Origin: Streptomyces gilvus
GTDB taxonomy: Bacteria > Actinomycetota > Actinomycetes > Streptomycetales > Streptomycetaceae
DNA: 64,000 nucleotides
Reading direction: 5' to 3'
NCBI RefSeq assembly: GCF_022513565.1
Contig: NZ_JAKWBE010000001.1
Span: 806,001 to 870,000, forward strand
This document shows positions 1 through 8,703 of this stretch, one piece after another (positions within the stretch are counted from its first letter, which is position 1; each line of letters starts with the position of its first letter). The notes beneath the pieces were generated by a model that saw only the letters and a program-made list of their open reading frames with translations, did no database searches and was not told where the DNA came from. The position numbers and the translations under genes are program-made.

Positions 1-430
1 GGACGCCACATACGCCGAGTTCACCGCACGAGGGACAGCGGTCGGGCACGCCCCCGCCTGGCGGGACCTCACGCGGCTTCCGGTGGCGGACGGCACGTAC
101 ACCTTCCGTGCCGCCGGACAGACCTTCACGGCCGAACTCGCCCGCACCGCCGACGGATACGCGAGCCTGCGGTCCCCCGACGGCTGCCTGGAGATCAGCG
201 GTGGCAGGCTCACGCTCAACGCGCCCCTGCAGCCCGGCGTCGAGGCGACCTGGAAGAGCTGTGACGCCTCGAGCACCGTGCAGCGCTGGCAGGTGAACCG
301 TGTCGCCGGCGGCTACGAGCTCGTCAACGCGATCACGCAGATGGCACTGACCGTGAGCGACGACGGCCGGATCGTCCAGTACCCGCCGGACCAGCGTCCA
401 CCCGCCGTCTGGCACCTCACCGCCCATTGA
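1..430 (+). CDS. C-terminal part of a lectin-domain protein (partial)
   Basis: This is the 3' end of a gene that begins left of the window; the frame is open from base 2 to the TGA at 428-430. The last 120 or so residues resemble a ricin-B-like (beta-trefoil) carbohydrate-binding domain: evenly spaced short hydrophobic strands, a STVQRWQV segment close to the classic QxW motif, and a closing VWHL. No catalytic domain is visible, so the enzyme cannot be named. It ends 22 bp before a secreted alpha-L-fucosidase on the same strand, which suggests one transcript and a sugar-binding role, probably as the accessory domain of another exported glycosidase. The lectin assignment is a pattern judgement. 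Confidence 0.6.
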   Translation, partial: DATYAEFTARGTAVGHAPAWRDLTRLPVADGTYTFRAAGQTFTAELARTADGYASLRSPDGCLEISGGRLTLNAPLQPGVEATWKSCDASSTVQRWQVNRVAGGYELVNAITQMALTVSDDGRIVQYPPDQRPPAVWHLTAH

Positions 431-452
431 AACCGAGGAGTCCGATCCCCCC

Positions 453-1994
453 ATGGCTCTCTCCAGACGCCTCTTCGTCACCTCCGCCGTCGCGTCGGTC
501 TCCGCGCTCGCCGCACCGGGTCCTCCCGCGTTCGCGGCGAGTGCGCCCGGTGACCGCTCCCGCATCCCCGTCAGCCCCGACGACACCCCCGAGGAGCTGG
601 TCCGCAAGGCCTCCCAAGTCCGGCCCACCGCACGGCAGATCGCCTGGCAGGCCCTGGAACAGACCGCCTTCCTGCACTTCGGCGTGAACACCTTCACCGG
701 CCTTGAATGGGGCACCGGCGACGAGGACCCGAACGTCTTCCAGCCCACCGGACTGGACACCGACCAGTGGGCCCGCGCCCTGCGTGACGGCGGGTTCAGG
801 CTGGCGATCCTCACGGTCAAGCACCACGACGGCTTCGTCCTCTACCCCTCCCGCTACACCGACCACTCGGTGGCGTCGAGCAGTTGGGAGGGCGGCCACG
901 GCGACGTGCTGCGCTCCTTCGCCGACTCCATGCGCCGCCACGGCCTCAAGGTCGGCGTCTACATCTCACCCGCCGACGAGAACCAGTACCTGCACGGCGT
1001 CTACGCCAACGGCAGCGCCCGCACCGCCCGAACCATCCCCACCCTCACCGAGGGCGACGACCGCACCCCGGACCGCTACCACACCCTCCGAGCGACCGAC
1101 TACGGCGCCCACATGCTCAACACGCTCTACGAGGTGCTCACCGAGTACGGTCCGGTCGACGAGGTGTGGTTCGACGGCGCCCAGGGCCACATCCCGCCCG
1201 ACAAGGTGGAGAACTACGACTGGGACAGCTGGTACGCCCTGGTCCGCGCCCTCGCCCCGGACGCCGCGATCGCCGTGACCGGGCCCGACCTGCGCTGGGT
1301 CGGCAACGAGGACGGGCTGGCGCGCGAGAACGAGTGGAGCGTCATCCCGGTCAAGGAGAACCAGTACGGGCGCACCGACTGGGCGCTGTCGTACGACACC
1401 GCCGACGAGGGCAGCCGCGACGCGCTCGTGACCGCCCAGCCGAAGACGGACTACCTGCAGTGGTGGCCCGCCGAGTGCGATGTGTCCATCCGGGACGGCT
1501 GGTTCTACCACCCCGACCAACTCCCCAAGTCCGTGGACGACTTGACGAGGATCTGGTTCGGCTCGGTGGGCCGCAACTCGGTCCTGCTGCTCAACGTCCC
1601 GCCGGACACGGCCGGCCGGCTGCACGACACGGACGTCGTCCGGCTGCGGGAGTTCCGCGCCCGCCTCGACCGCGAGCTCCCGCGCGACCTGGCCCGGGGC
1701 GCCCGCACGACCCGTACCGCGGCCGCGGTCACGGTCGATCTCGCCGCCGAGCACGAGGTGGACCGCGTCCGTCTCGCCGAGGACGTCCGGCACGGCCAGC
1801 AGGTCGAGGGCTTCGTCGTCGAGGCCTGGCACGACGGCGCCTGGGTGCGGGCGGCCGCGGCCGGAACGATCGGCGCGAGCCGCATCCTGCTCCTGCCCAA
1901 GCCCGTCACGGCCCGGCGGTGGCGGGTACGGGTGACGGGTGCGCGGGGTGCCGTAAGGATCGCGCGGTTCGGGTTGTACCGGTCCGAGGTCTGA
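453..1994 (+). CDS. Secreted GH29 alpha-L-fucosidase
   Basis: This enzyme should remove terminal L-fucose from glycans. It starts with a Tat-type signal (SRRLFV followed by an Ala-rich stretch to about residue 28), so it is exported folded. The catalytic barrel has the GH29 marks: FLHFGVNTF near residue 72, a TVKHHDGF strand, and VWFDG, whose Asp (about residue 241) is the expected nucleophile. The last 120 residues form a beta-rich, discoidin-like C-terminal domain. The length (513 aa) suits the family. A GAGGAG ribosome site at 436-441 supports the start. It is the first complete gene of a region that also encodes L-fucose breakdown at 19.8-24.0 kb, which fits fucose release as its job. Confidence 0.9.
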   Translation: MALSRRLFVTSAVASVSALAAPGPPAFAASAPGDRSRIPVSPDDTPEELVRKASQVRPTARQIAWQALEQTAFLHFGVNTFTGLEWGTGDEDPNVFQPTGLDTDQWARALRDGGFRLAILTVKHHDGFVLYPSRYTDHSVASSSWEGGHGDVLRSFADSMRRHGLKVGVYISPADENQYLHGVYANGSARTARTIPTLTEGDDRTPDRYHTLRATDYGAHMLNTLYEVLTEYGPVDEVWFDGAQGHIPPDKVENYDWDSWYALVRALAPDAAIAVTGPDLRWVGNEDGLARENEWSVIPVKENQYGRTDWALSYDTADEGSRDALVTAQPKTDYLQWWPAECDVSIRDGWFYHPDQLPKSVDDLTRIWFGSVGRNSVLLLNVPPDTAGRLHDTDVVRLREFRARLDRELPRDLARGARTTRTAAAVTVDLAAEHEVDRVRLAEDVRHGQQVEGFVVEAWHDGAWVRAAAAGTIGASRILLLPKPVTARRWRVRVTGARGAVRIARFGLYRSEV

Positions 1995-2011
1995 CGGGGT
2001 ACTCGGTCAGG

Positions 2012-2045
2012 GCGGTCACCAGGGCGTCGGCGACCTGGTGGCCGC
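2012..2045. terminator. Hairpin between convergent genes
   Basis: A 12-bp stem (2012-2023 with 2034-2045, one G-U pair) closes a 10-nt loop. It lies between the stop of the fucosidase and the stop of the DedA gene, so it can end transcription from both sides. There is no U-run, which is common for actinomycete terminators. Confidence 0.6.
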
Positions 2046-2050
2046 CCGCG

Positions 2051-2662
2051 TCACTCCTCGCGGTCGCGGCGGTGGCGGCGGACCCGCCAGACGACCAGGG
2101 CCACGACCACCAACACGGCCACGACCAGCGCCGTGGTCCTGCCGATCAGGCCCTCGGCCCGCTGATAGGCGGCGCCCGCCGCGTAGCCGAGGACGGCGTT
2201 CCCGACACCCCAGACCAGGCCGCCGAGCGCGTTGTAGAGGAAGAAGCGGCGGTACGGCATGCCGGAGGCGCCCGCCATCGCCGGGACCAGGGAGCGGAAG
2301 AGGGCGACGAACCGGCCGATGAAGACGGCCGCCGGGCCGCGCCGGCGGATCAGGTCGCGCGTCCTGTCCGCGCCGTGGGCGTGCCGGCGCAGCGGGCGGC
2401 TGTGCAGGACCGGGGGGCCGAGGCGGCGGCCGAGCTCGTATCCGACGCCGTCCCCGGCGATCGCGGCCAGGACCACGGCGACGGCCAGCCAGACCAGGTC
2501 GACCACGCCCTGCCGGGCCAGCAGCCCGCCGACGATCACCGCGGTCTCGCCGGGCAGGACGAACCCGAAGAAGAACGCGTCCTCGGCGAAGACGAGGCCC
2601 ACGACCACGATGTAGACCACGGGCCCGGGCAGATGCGCGAGCCAGTGGGTGACAACGCCCAT
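2051..2662 (-). CDS. DedA family membrane protein
   Basis: This 203-residue membrane protein belongs to the DedA/VTT family, whose members act as lipid scramblases or transporters linked to envelope homeostasis. Visible marks are the N-terminal hydrophobic segment with FAEDAFFFGFVLPGE, the GDGVGYELGR motif, and FIGRFVALFRSLVPAMAG, the family's re-entrant loop with conserved Arg residues. A final membrane helix (about 170-190) is followed by an Arg-rich tail. It lies 37 bp after the MaoC-like gene on the same strand, so the two may share a transcript. The substrate cannot be told from the sequence. Confidence 0.9.
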   Translation of the reverse strand: MGVVTHWLAHLPGPVVYIVVVGLVFAEDAFFFGFVLPGETAVIVGGLLARQGVVDLVWLAVAVVLAAIAGDGVGYELGRRLGPPVLHSRPLRRHAHGADRTRDLIRRRGPAAVFIGRFVALFRSLVPAMAGASGMPYRRFFLYNALGGLVWGVGNAVLGYAAGAAYQRAEGLIGRTTALVVAVLVVVALVVWRVRRHRRDREE

Positions 2663-2699
2663 CCGCCGCCTCCCTTCCCAGCGGCCGTCGAGTACCCCG

Positions 2700-3221
2700 T
2701 TACGGCGCGGAGGTCTCCTCGACCGGGTCCGGGCGGCGCAGCAGGAGGTTCATCGCGGTCATGGTGAGCACCGTCTCGCCGTGCTGGTTGAGCACCTCGA
2801 TGCCGGTGTGGACGAGGCCACGGTCCGGCTTGGAGCGGGAGAGGCGGGCCGATCGGACGGTCGTACGCAGGGACAGACGGTCACCCGGGCGGACCGGCCG
2901 CACCCAGCGCAGCTCGTCGACGCCGGGTGAGGCGAGGCTCGCGACCCGGCTGACGTAGTGCTCGGCGTACAGGCGCATCATCACGCCGCAGGTGTGCCAG
3001 CCGCTGGCGATCAGCCCGCCGAAGGGGCCCTGTTCGGCGGCGCCCGGGTCGGTGTGGATGCTCTGCGGGTCGAACTCGCCGGCGAAGCGGAGGATGTCCT
3101 CCTCGGTCATGGTGATGCTGCCGTACTCGTGGACCGCGCCCGGCACGTAGTCCTCGTACCAGCGGTCCTCGACGGGCGCGGCGAAGTCCGTGTCGCTCAG
3201 CGTGGTGGTCGCGTCTCCCAT
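2700..3221 (-). CDS. MaoC-like dehydratase (hot-dog fold)
   Basis: A single-hot-dog MaoC/R-hydratase protein, about 173 residues, expected to hydrate or dehydrate an enoyl-CoA thioester. The region FAGEFDPQSIHTDP holds the catalytic Asp and His of the family, followed by the GPFGGLIASGWH turn. The ATG at 3221 was chosen because homology to the family begins soon after it; an upstream start at 3266 would add 15 residues of low-complexity sequence. No clear ribosome site precedes 3221. It lies upstream of dedA on the same strand. Its pathway is unknown. Confidence 0.85.
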   Translation of the reverse strand: MGDATTTLSDTDFAAPVEDRWYEDYVPGAVHEYGSITMTEEDILRFAGEFDPQSIHTDPGAAEQGPFGGLIASGWHTCGVMMRLYAEHYVSRVASLASPGVDELRWVRPVRPGDRLSLRTTVRSARLSRSKPDRGLVHTGIEVLNQHGETVLTMTAMNLLLRRPDPVEETSAP

Positions 3222-3276
3222 GCGCCGCACGATAGCCGTCGTGACTCGTGCACAGGTCGGCGCCATCGCGCACCCG

Positions 3277-3666
3277 TCACACCGGCGTTCCGGCGATCCG
3301 GTCGGCGATCTCCCGGGCCCGCTGCGGGTGCTCCTCGAACCAGGTGTCGAGATGCTGCCGGACAGCCTCCGCGACGCAGGCCCGCACCTCCGTGTTGCCG
3401 AGCAGTCCGCTGATGGCGCCGAGGTACTCGACGCGGTCCAGCCTCAGCGACACGACCGCCGTCAGGCCCCGGCCGATCCGGTCGGCGATCACATCGGTGC
3501 CCGCGTCCACCGGCAGTCCCCGCTTGCGCGCGTACGCGGTGACGGCGGCCGTCACCCCGTCGCGGAACCCGTCCACATGCGTGCCGCCCTCCTGGGTGAA
3601 CCGGCCGTTGGCGAAGCCCCGGACGTCCTCCGCGTCCCTCCCGGCGACCCCGCCGAGGCCGCTCAC
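3277..3666 (-). CDS. GyrB-like fragment (transducer region only)
   Basis: The 129 residues match only the second (transducer) domain of DNA gyrase B or topoisomerase IV B: GGTHVDGFRDGVTAAV, an AYARKRGL stretch, LTAVVSLRLD and LLGNTEVRACV. The ATPase domain before it and the TOPRIM domain after it are both missing, so it cannot be a gyrase subunit. The frame is intact, third positions are GC-rich and the GTG start has an AAGGGGG ribosome site, so it may still be translated. It may be the relic of a second gyrB or a small protein that binds gyrase. It sits between the MaoC-like gene and a GNAT gene on the same strand. Confidence 0.6.
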   Translation of the reverse strand: MSGLGGVAGRDAEDVRGFANGRFTQEGGTHVDGFRDGVTAAVTAYARKRGLPVDAGTDVIADRIGRGLTAVVSLRLDRVEYLGAISGLLGNTEVRACVAEAVRQHLDTWFEEHPQRAREIADRIAGTPV

Positions 3667-3729
3667 GCCCCCTTAGTGAACGCCTCCCGGGCCGCTGTTT
3701 TCACGGTCCTCGGCGCGGTTGCCGGGACA

Positions 3730-4272
3730 CTAACTCTTCGCCTTCCGCTTCCACTCCTCGACCAGGAGTCCGAGCAGGACCTCGTCCAGGAACTCGCCCA
3801 TCACCCAGGCCGCGGAGCGCAGGACGCCCTCGCGGACGAAGCCGTTGCGTTCGGCGGCGCGCAGCATCGCGTGGTTGTCGGCCAGTGTCTCGATCTGGAG
3901 GCGTCGCAGGCCGCGGACGACGAAGCCGTAGTGGCACAGGACCGCGACAACGTCGGTGCCGTAGCCCTTGCCGCGCGAGGACGGCACGAGGCCCAGCCCG
4001 ATGTGGGCGAGGCGGTTGTGGTTGTCGATGCCCCAGAGCGTCGCGGTGCCGACCAGCGTGCCGCCCTCCAACTCGACCACGGAGAACGGGACATGCTCCT
4101 CCTTCATGTCGTCCGGCACGAGCCGCGGATCCTTGGAGCCGGGCGAGGCCGGCCGCCACGGCCCGCCTGCCGCCCGCGAGGAGTTGACCACGTCGTCGTA
4201 GAGCTCGGCCCGCAGCACCGTCATGTCGTCCTCGTGGCGGGCCCTGAGTCCCACCTTCTCGCCCTTCAGCAT
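3730..4272 (-). CDS. GNAT acetyltransferase, RimJ/RimL type
   Basis: A GCN5-related N-acetyltransferase of 180 residues, close in layout to the RimJ/RimL group that acetylates protein N-termini or small amines. The acetyl-CoA loop is SSRGKGYGTDVV (about 109-120), followed by the typical ERNGFVREGVLR strand. It starts with MLKGEKVGLRA, normal for the family. It lies 51 bp after the LacI regulator gene and on the same strand, so it may ride on that transcript. The substrate is unknown. Confidence 0.85.
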   Translation of the reverse strand: MLKGEKVGLRARHEDDMTVLRAELYDDVVNSSRAAGGPWRPASPGSKDPRLVPDDMKEEHVPFSVVELEGGTLVGTATLWGIDNHNRLAHIGLGLVPSSRGKGYGTDVVAVLCHYGFVVRGLRRLQIETLADNHAMLRAAERNGFVREGVLRSAAWVMGEFLDEVLLGLLVEEWKRKAKS

Positions 4273-4323
4273 GCAGGCTTCCTATCCGACGCGGCGGACT
4301 GCGGCAATCCCCTGTGCGAGCAC

Positions 4324-5367
4324 CTACCGTCGCGCCGCCCCCGTGCTGTCCCGGACGATGACCTGGGGCACCGGTACCCGTACCGTCCGGGCCGGGCCCC
4401 CGTCCAGCAGTGCCGTCAGTTCCCGTGCCGCCGTGCGGCCGAACTCCACGCTGTCGCGGGACAGCGCCGACAGCCACGGCTTGACCATCCGGCACAGGGC
4501 CGAGTCCTCCCAGGACAGCACCGACACCTCGGCCGGTACGGAGAAGCCCAGTTCGGCGGCCGTGGCCACGCCGGCCACGGCCATCACGTCGTTGTCGTAG
4601 ATCAGGGCCGTCGGGGGAGCGGGGCGTCCCAGGACCCGGCGGGTGACGGCCGCGCCCTCCGCGTCGGAGTAGTCGGTGGTCACCGACTCCACCTCGGACA
4701 GACCCCGGCGCTCCGCCTCGGCGCGCAGCGTGCGGATACGGCGCTCGGTGTGCGCCAGACCGGGCAGACCCGCGATGTGCACGATCCGGCGGTGTCCGAG
4801 CGCGTACAACTCGTCCACCACCGAGGCCATCGCGCCCGCGTCGTCCGCCCAGACCGTCGACAGACCGGGGTGGCGTTCGTCGGGGGCGCCGCCGATCACC
4901 ACGGCGGGCAGGCCGAGTTCGTCCAACAGGCCGGGGCGCGGGTCGGCGGTGCGCGGGTCGACGACGAGGACGCCGTCCACGCGGTGCTCGGCCCACCAGC
5001 GCCGGTAGACCGCGCACTCGTCGTCGACGTCCTCGACCACCTGGAACAGCAGGCCCAGATGCCGCTCCGCCAGCACCTCCTGTATGCCCGAGACGAGTTG
5101 GAGGAAGAAGGAGTCGACACCGAGGGTGTCCGCGGGGCGGGCCAGTACGAAGCCGACCGTCGCCGCGCCCTCCCCGGACAGCTGGCGGGCCGCCGTGCTG
5201 GGCCGCCAGCCCAGCTCCTCGGCGACCTGGCGCACCCGGTCACGGGTCCCCTCGGACACGCCCGGCCGGCCGTTGAGCGCGAAGGAGACGGCGCTCTGGG
5301 AGACCCCGGCGTGGCGCGCGATGTCCTTCATCGTCGGCCGACGCGCGGGCGACCGCTTGCCTGACAC
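4324..5367 (-). CDS. LacI family repressor of the oligosaccharide operon
   Basis: A LacI/GalR transcription factor. The N-terminal helix-turn-helix (TMKDIARHAGVSQSAVSFALNG) and hinge helix (LGWRPSTAARQL) are followed by a periplasmic-binding-protein-like effector domain ending in VPQVIVRD. GTG 5367 is preferred over the ATG at 5394 because GGGGA lies upstream at a usable distance and the extra nine residues have no support. The gene is divergent from the sugar-binding lipoprotein gene at 5580, and three CTAATGCG-based operator sites lie between them. It is expected to repress the importer and the glycosidases downstream until an imported oligosaccharide or mannose-derived sugar binds; the effector is an inference. 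Confidence 0.9.
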   Translation of the reverse strand: MSGKRSPARRPTMKDIARHAGVSQSAVSFALNGRPGVSEGTRDRVRQVAEELGWRPSTAARQLSGEGAATVGFVLARPADTLGVDSFFLQLVSGIQEVLAERHLGLLFQVVEDVDDECAVYRRWWAEHRVDGVLVVDPRTADPRPGLLDELGLPAVVIGGAPDERHPGLSTVWADDAGAMASVVDELYALGHRRIVHIAGLPGLAHTERRIRTLRAEAERRGLSEVESVTTDYSDAEGAAVTRRVLGRPAPPTALIYDNDVMAVAGVATAAELGFSVPAEVSVLSWEDSALCRMVKPWLSALSRDSVEFGRTAARELTALLDGGPARTVRVPVPQVIVRDSTGAARR

Positions 5368-5423
5368 GGTGAATCCCCAATCAGCGTTCAACATTCAGCG
5401 TGCGGATTCAGGGAGGGTAGGCA

Positions 5424-5477
5424 CTAATGCGGTTCAGCCGCAAGAACCTAATGCGCATTAGCAACTAATGCGATTAG
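5424..5477. promoter_or_regulatory. Triple LacI-type operator
   Basis: Three copies of CTAATGCG lie in 54 bp: CTAATGCGGTTCAG (5424-5437), the perfect 14-bp palindrome CTAATGCGCATTAG (5448-5461), and the near-palindrome CTAATGCGATTAG (5465-5477). The central CG and AT-rich arms are typical of LacI/GalR operators. They sit between the divergent LacI gene and the importer operon. Confidence 0.75.
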
Positions 5478-5491
5478 CTCCTCCGGTTCCA

Positions 5492-5521
5492 TTGACGGGC
5501 CGGTGAAACGGCATGCAGGGT
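5492..5521 (+). promoter_or_regulatory. Candidate promoter of the importer operon
   Basis: TTGACG (5492-5497) and CAGGGT (5516-5521) are separated by 18 bp, matching the Streptomyces housekeeping pattern. The pair lies just downstream of the triple operator and upstream of the GTG at 5580. Confidence 0.4.
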
Positions 5522-5579
5522 CTGCGTCGTTGGCCAACCCCGCAGCACCGACCCCGTTGCCCAAGGAGGCCGTTCAGCC

Positions 5580-6872
5580 GTGTCCGTTTCCCGCAAAACC
5601 CTTGCCACAGCCGCCTTCCTCGCCCTCGTCCTGCCGCTCAGCGCGTGCGGCTCGGGAGGCGACAACGGCGGATCGGGCGACGCCTCCGGCAAGGTCGAGG
5701 GCGACATCACCTTCCAGACCTGGAATCTGCGCGCCAACTTCAGGTCGTACTTCGACGGCGTGATCGCCGACTTCGAGAAGCAGTACCCCGGCACGCACGT
5801 GAAGTGGATCGACCAGCCCGCCGAGGGCTACGCCGACAAGATCAGCGCCGACGCGGCGGGCGGCACCCTGCCCGACGTCGTCAACGTCTCCCCGGACCTC
5901 GTCGCCCCGCTCGCCAAGGCCGGCCTCGCGCTCGACCTCGACAAGGCGGCGGCCAAGTACAAGAAGGAGTACCTGGCGGGCGCCTGGGCCAGCCACCAGA
6001 TCCCCGGCACGACCGGCACCTACGCCTTCCCCTGGTACCTCAACACCGGCCCGCTCTTCTACAACAAGTCGCTGTTCAAGAAGGCCGGACTCGACCCCGA
6101 CAGCCCGCCGAAGACGTACGACGACCTCTTCGCCGACGCCCTGACCATGGCGCACAAGAGCGACGGCAAGGTCGCCACCCTCGCCAACGTCCCCACCATC
6201 GAGGACTTCGGCCGCTACGGCGTGGAGCTGATGAACAAGCAGGGCACCGCCTTCACCTTCAACGACACCAAGGGCGTCCAACTGCTCAGCAAGTACAAGG
6301 AGTTGTACGACGCCAAGGCGCTGGACCCGCAGGCGCTGACCGCCACCCCGGAGTCGTCGGGCAAGAAGTTCCTCACCGAGGCCGTCGCCATGAACCCGGG
6401 CAGCGCCCTCGACCTCGGCAACTTCAAGAAGCAGGCGCCGAACCTGTACAAGAACATCGGCATCACCGACCAGATCACCAGCACCGGCCACGTCAACATG
6501 TACGTCATGGGCGTGATGGTCAACTCCAGGACCAAGCGCACCCCGGCCGCCGTCGCCTTCGCGCACTACGTCACCGACGCCGAGCACCAGATGTCCTTCG
6601 CCAGGAAGGTCGCCATCTTCCCCAGCACCGCCGGCTCCCTGGAGGACCCCTACTTCACCAAGGAGGACGGCACCGACGAGACCCGGGTGCGGATCGCCGC
6701 CGCCAAGTCCCTGAAGAACGCGGTCAATTACACGCCCGTGCTGTTCAGCGACCAGATGAAGACGGCACTGCGCAACGAGGTGGCCAAGGCGCTGCAGGGC
6801 AAGGAGAGCCCCAAGGCGGCTCTCGACAACGCTGTCAAGGCCTGCGACACACTGCTCCAGCAGCAGGGTTAG
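5580..6872 (+). CDS. Sugar ABC transporter substrate-binding lipoprotein
   Basis: Family-1 extracellular solute-binding protein of an oligosaccharide ABC importer, 430 residues. The lipobox LSAC places the lipidated Cys at residue 23, so it is anchored outside the membrane. The mature part has the usual two-lobe features (a TFQTWNL opening, FPWYLNTGPLFYNKSLF and MNPGSALDLG). The GTG start has AAGGAGG 10 bp upstream. It heads an operon with two permease genes and glycosidases. The neighbours (GH5-type, GH85, GH38) suggest that the ligand is a mannose-containing N-glycan fragment; this is inference. The partner ATPase is not in the window and may be a shared MsiK-type protein. Confidence 0.92.
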   Translation: MSVSRKTLATAAFLALVLPLSACGSGGDNGGSGDASGKVEGDITFQTWNLRANFRSYFDGVIADFEKQYPGTHVKWIDQPAEGYADKISADAAGGTLPDVVNVSPDLVAPLAKAGLALDLDKAAAKYKKEYLAGAWASHQIPGTTGTYAFPWYLNTGPLFYNKSLFKKAGLDPDSPPKTYDDLFADALTMAHKSDGKVATLANVPTIEDFGRYGVELMNKQGTAFTFNDTKGVQLLSKYKELYDAKALDPQALTATPESSGKKFLTEAVAMNPGSALDLGNFKKQAPNLYKNIGITDQITSTGHVNMYVMGVMVNSRTKRTPAAVAFAHYVTDAEHQMSFARKVAIFPSTAGSLEDPYFTKEDGTDETRVRIAAAKSLKNAVNYTPVLFSDQMKTALRNEVAKALQGKESPKAALDNAVKACDTLLQQQG

Positions 6873-6878
6873 CCCGCG

Positions 6879-7772
6879 ATGACCACCTCCACCGTGACCC
6901 GGGTACGGCGCCAACTGCCGAGCAGCCCCTGGCTGTTCGCCGCGCCCGGGCTGCTGATCACCGGCGTGTTCATCCTGTACCCGTTCGTCTCCACGGTCGT
7001 CAACGCCTTCACCGACCGTCGCACCCTCGTCCCCGGGAAGTTCGTCGGGCTCGCCAACTTCCGTGAACTGCTGCACGACGACATGTTCTGGATCGGCCTG
7101 CGCAACAGCGCGCTGTACGTCGTCTGCGTCGTCCCCGCCCTCGTCGTCCTGCCGTTGCTGCTCGCACTGCTGGTGCGGAAGAACATCCCCGGCATCACCT
7201 TCTTCCGGTCCGCGTTCTACACGCCGGTCGTCGCCTCGATCGTCGTGGTCGGCCTGATCTGGGTGTGGCTGCTGGACGAACGCGGCCTGGTCAACTCCCT
7301 GTTGGAGACCGTCGGCGTCGGCCGGGTCGGCTTCCTCAGCGACCAGTGGCTGCTGCTGTTCAGCGCCATGGCGGTGACCGTCTGGAAGGGCCTCGGCTAC
7401 TACATGATCATCTATCTCGCGGCGCTGGCGAACGTCCCGCGCGAACTCCACGAGGCCGCCTCCGTCGACGGCGCGGGCGCCATCCGCCGCTTCCTCACGG
7501 TCACCGTGCCCGCCGTCCGCTCCACCATGGTCCTGGTCGCCGCGCTCTCCTCGGTCGCCGCCTTCAAGGTGTTCTCCGAGGTGTACCTGATGGCGGGCCC
7601 CAGCGGCGGCCCGGCCGGCGAGGACACCACCCTGGTCATGCTGGTCCAGCGCACCGGCACCGGCCTCACCGGCCGCGTCGGCTACGCCTCCGCGATCTCG
7701 CTGGTCGTCTTCGTCGTCACCGTCGCGCTGATGCTGCTGGTGCTGCGCGCCGACCGGAGGGACGAGTCATGA
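6879..7772 (+). CDS. Sugar ABC transporter permease, MalF type
   Basis: Integral membrane permease of 297 residues in the carbohydrate-uptake-1 family. It begins with SSPWLFAAPGLLITGVFILYP, the usual first helix, and carries the EAA loop (HEAASVDGAGAIRRF, about 190) that docks the ATPase. It starts six bases after the binding-protein stop and ends in a 4-bp ATGA overlap with the next permease gene, so translation is coupled. Confidence 0.92.
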   Translation: MTTSTVTRVRRQLPSSPWLFAAPGLLITGVFILYPFVSTVVNAFTDRRTLVPGKFVGLANFRELLHDDMFWIGLRNSALYVVCVVPALVVLPLLLALLVRKNIPGITFFRSAFYTPVVASIVVVGLIWVWLLDERGLVNSLLETVGVGRVGFLSDQWLLLFSAMAVTVWKGLGYYMIIYLAALANVPRELHEAASVDGAGAIRRFLTVTVPAVRSTMVLVAALSSVAAFKVFSEVYLMAGPSGGPAGEDTTLVMLVQRTGTGLTGRVGYASAISLVVFVVTVALMLLVLRADRRDES

Positions 7773-8674
7773 GCGTCCTGCAGAAGGCACGGCCCGTCTC
7801 CCGGACCGAGGCCCCCCGCGAGCCCCGCGTCACCGACGAACACGGCCGCCGCATCCGGGTGGGGGAACTCGTCGTGCGGTACGTGCTGTTGCTCGCCGTC
7901 CTCGCGCTGACCGTCGGCCCGTTCCTGTGGCAGCTGTCCACCTCGCTCAAGGGTCCCACGGAGGACATCTTCAGCTCACCGCCGACGTTCCTGCCCGGCC
8001 ACCCCACCCTGCACAACTACGAGCGGGTCGCCGACACCATCCCGGTGTGGGACTACGCGCTGAACTCGCTCAAGGTCGCCGCCGCCAACGTCGTCACCAA
8101 CTGCGTCGGTTCGGCCCTCGCCGGCTACGCCCTGGCCCGGCTGCGCTACCGGGGCCGACGCGTCGCCACTCTCGTCTTCATCCTGGCGATGCTCGTGCCG
8201 GTGGAGGGCATCATCATCGCCCAGTTCACCACCATGCGGGAGCTGGGCCTGAACAACACCCTCATCGGCGTGGTCCTGCCCGGCTGCGTCGGCGCCATGA
8301 ACGTGCTGCTGATGCGCAACGCCTTCCGCAACCTGCCGTACGAGATCGAGGAGGCCGCCTATGTCGACGGCGCCAACGTCTGGCAGCGGTTCCTGCGCGT
8401 CGCGCTTCCCTCGGTACGCGGCACCGTCGCCGTCGTGGCGATCTTCGCCTTCATGGGCGCCTGGGACGACTTCCTGTGGCCGCTGATCGTGCTCAGCGAC
8501 CCGTCCAAGTTCACCCTGACCATCGGCCTCAACTACCTGCACGGCACCTTCGCCAACGACGAACGCCTCGTCGCCGCGGGCACGGTCATCGCCGTCGCCC
8601 CGCTGATCGCCCTCTTCGCCTGTCTGCAGCGGTACTTCTTCCGCGGGGTGGGCGAGGGGGCCGTCAAGGGCTGA
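7769..8674 (+). CDS. Sugar ABC transporter permease, MalG type
   Basis: Second permease of the importer, 301 residues. The ATG at 7769 overlaps the stop of the first permease gene. Its EAA loop reads EEAAYVDGANVWQRFL, and the end FFRGVGEGAVKG is the typical MalG-type C-terminus. Six membrane helices are expected. It forms a heterodimeric channel with the 6879-7772 product. The next gene, a GH5-type glycosidase, starts 30 bp later on the same strand, linking uptake to cytoplasmic breakdown. Confidence 0.92.
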   Translation: MSVLQKARPVSRTEAPREPRVTDEHGRRIRVGELVVRYVLLLAVLALTVGPFLWQLSTSLKGPTEDIFSSPPTFLPGHPTLHNYERVADTIPVWDYALNSLKVAAANVVTNCVGSALAGYALARLRYRGRRVATLVFILAMLVPVEGIIIAQFTTMRELGLNNTLIGVVLPGCVGAMNVLLMRNAFRNLPYEIEEAAYVDGANVWQRFLRVALPSVRGTVAVVAIFAFMGAWDDFLWPLIVLSDPSKFTLTIGLNYLHGTFANDERLVAAGTVIAVAPLIALFACLQRYFFRGVGEGAVKG

Positions 8675-8703
8675 TCGCCGTCTACGAGTTCCAAGGACAC
8701 CGC

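Noticed and set aside
3190..5364. Plus-strand frame of 724 codons
   Set aside because: It runs antisense to the GyrB fragment, GNAT and LacI genes, which have clear domains; its own translation has none.
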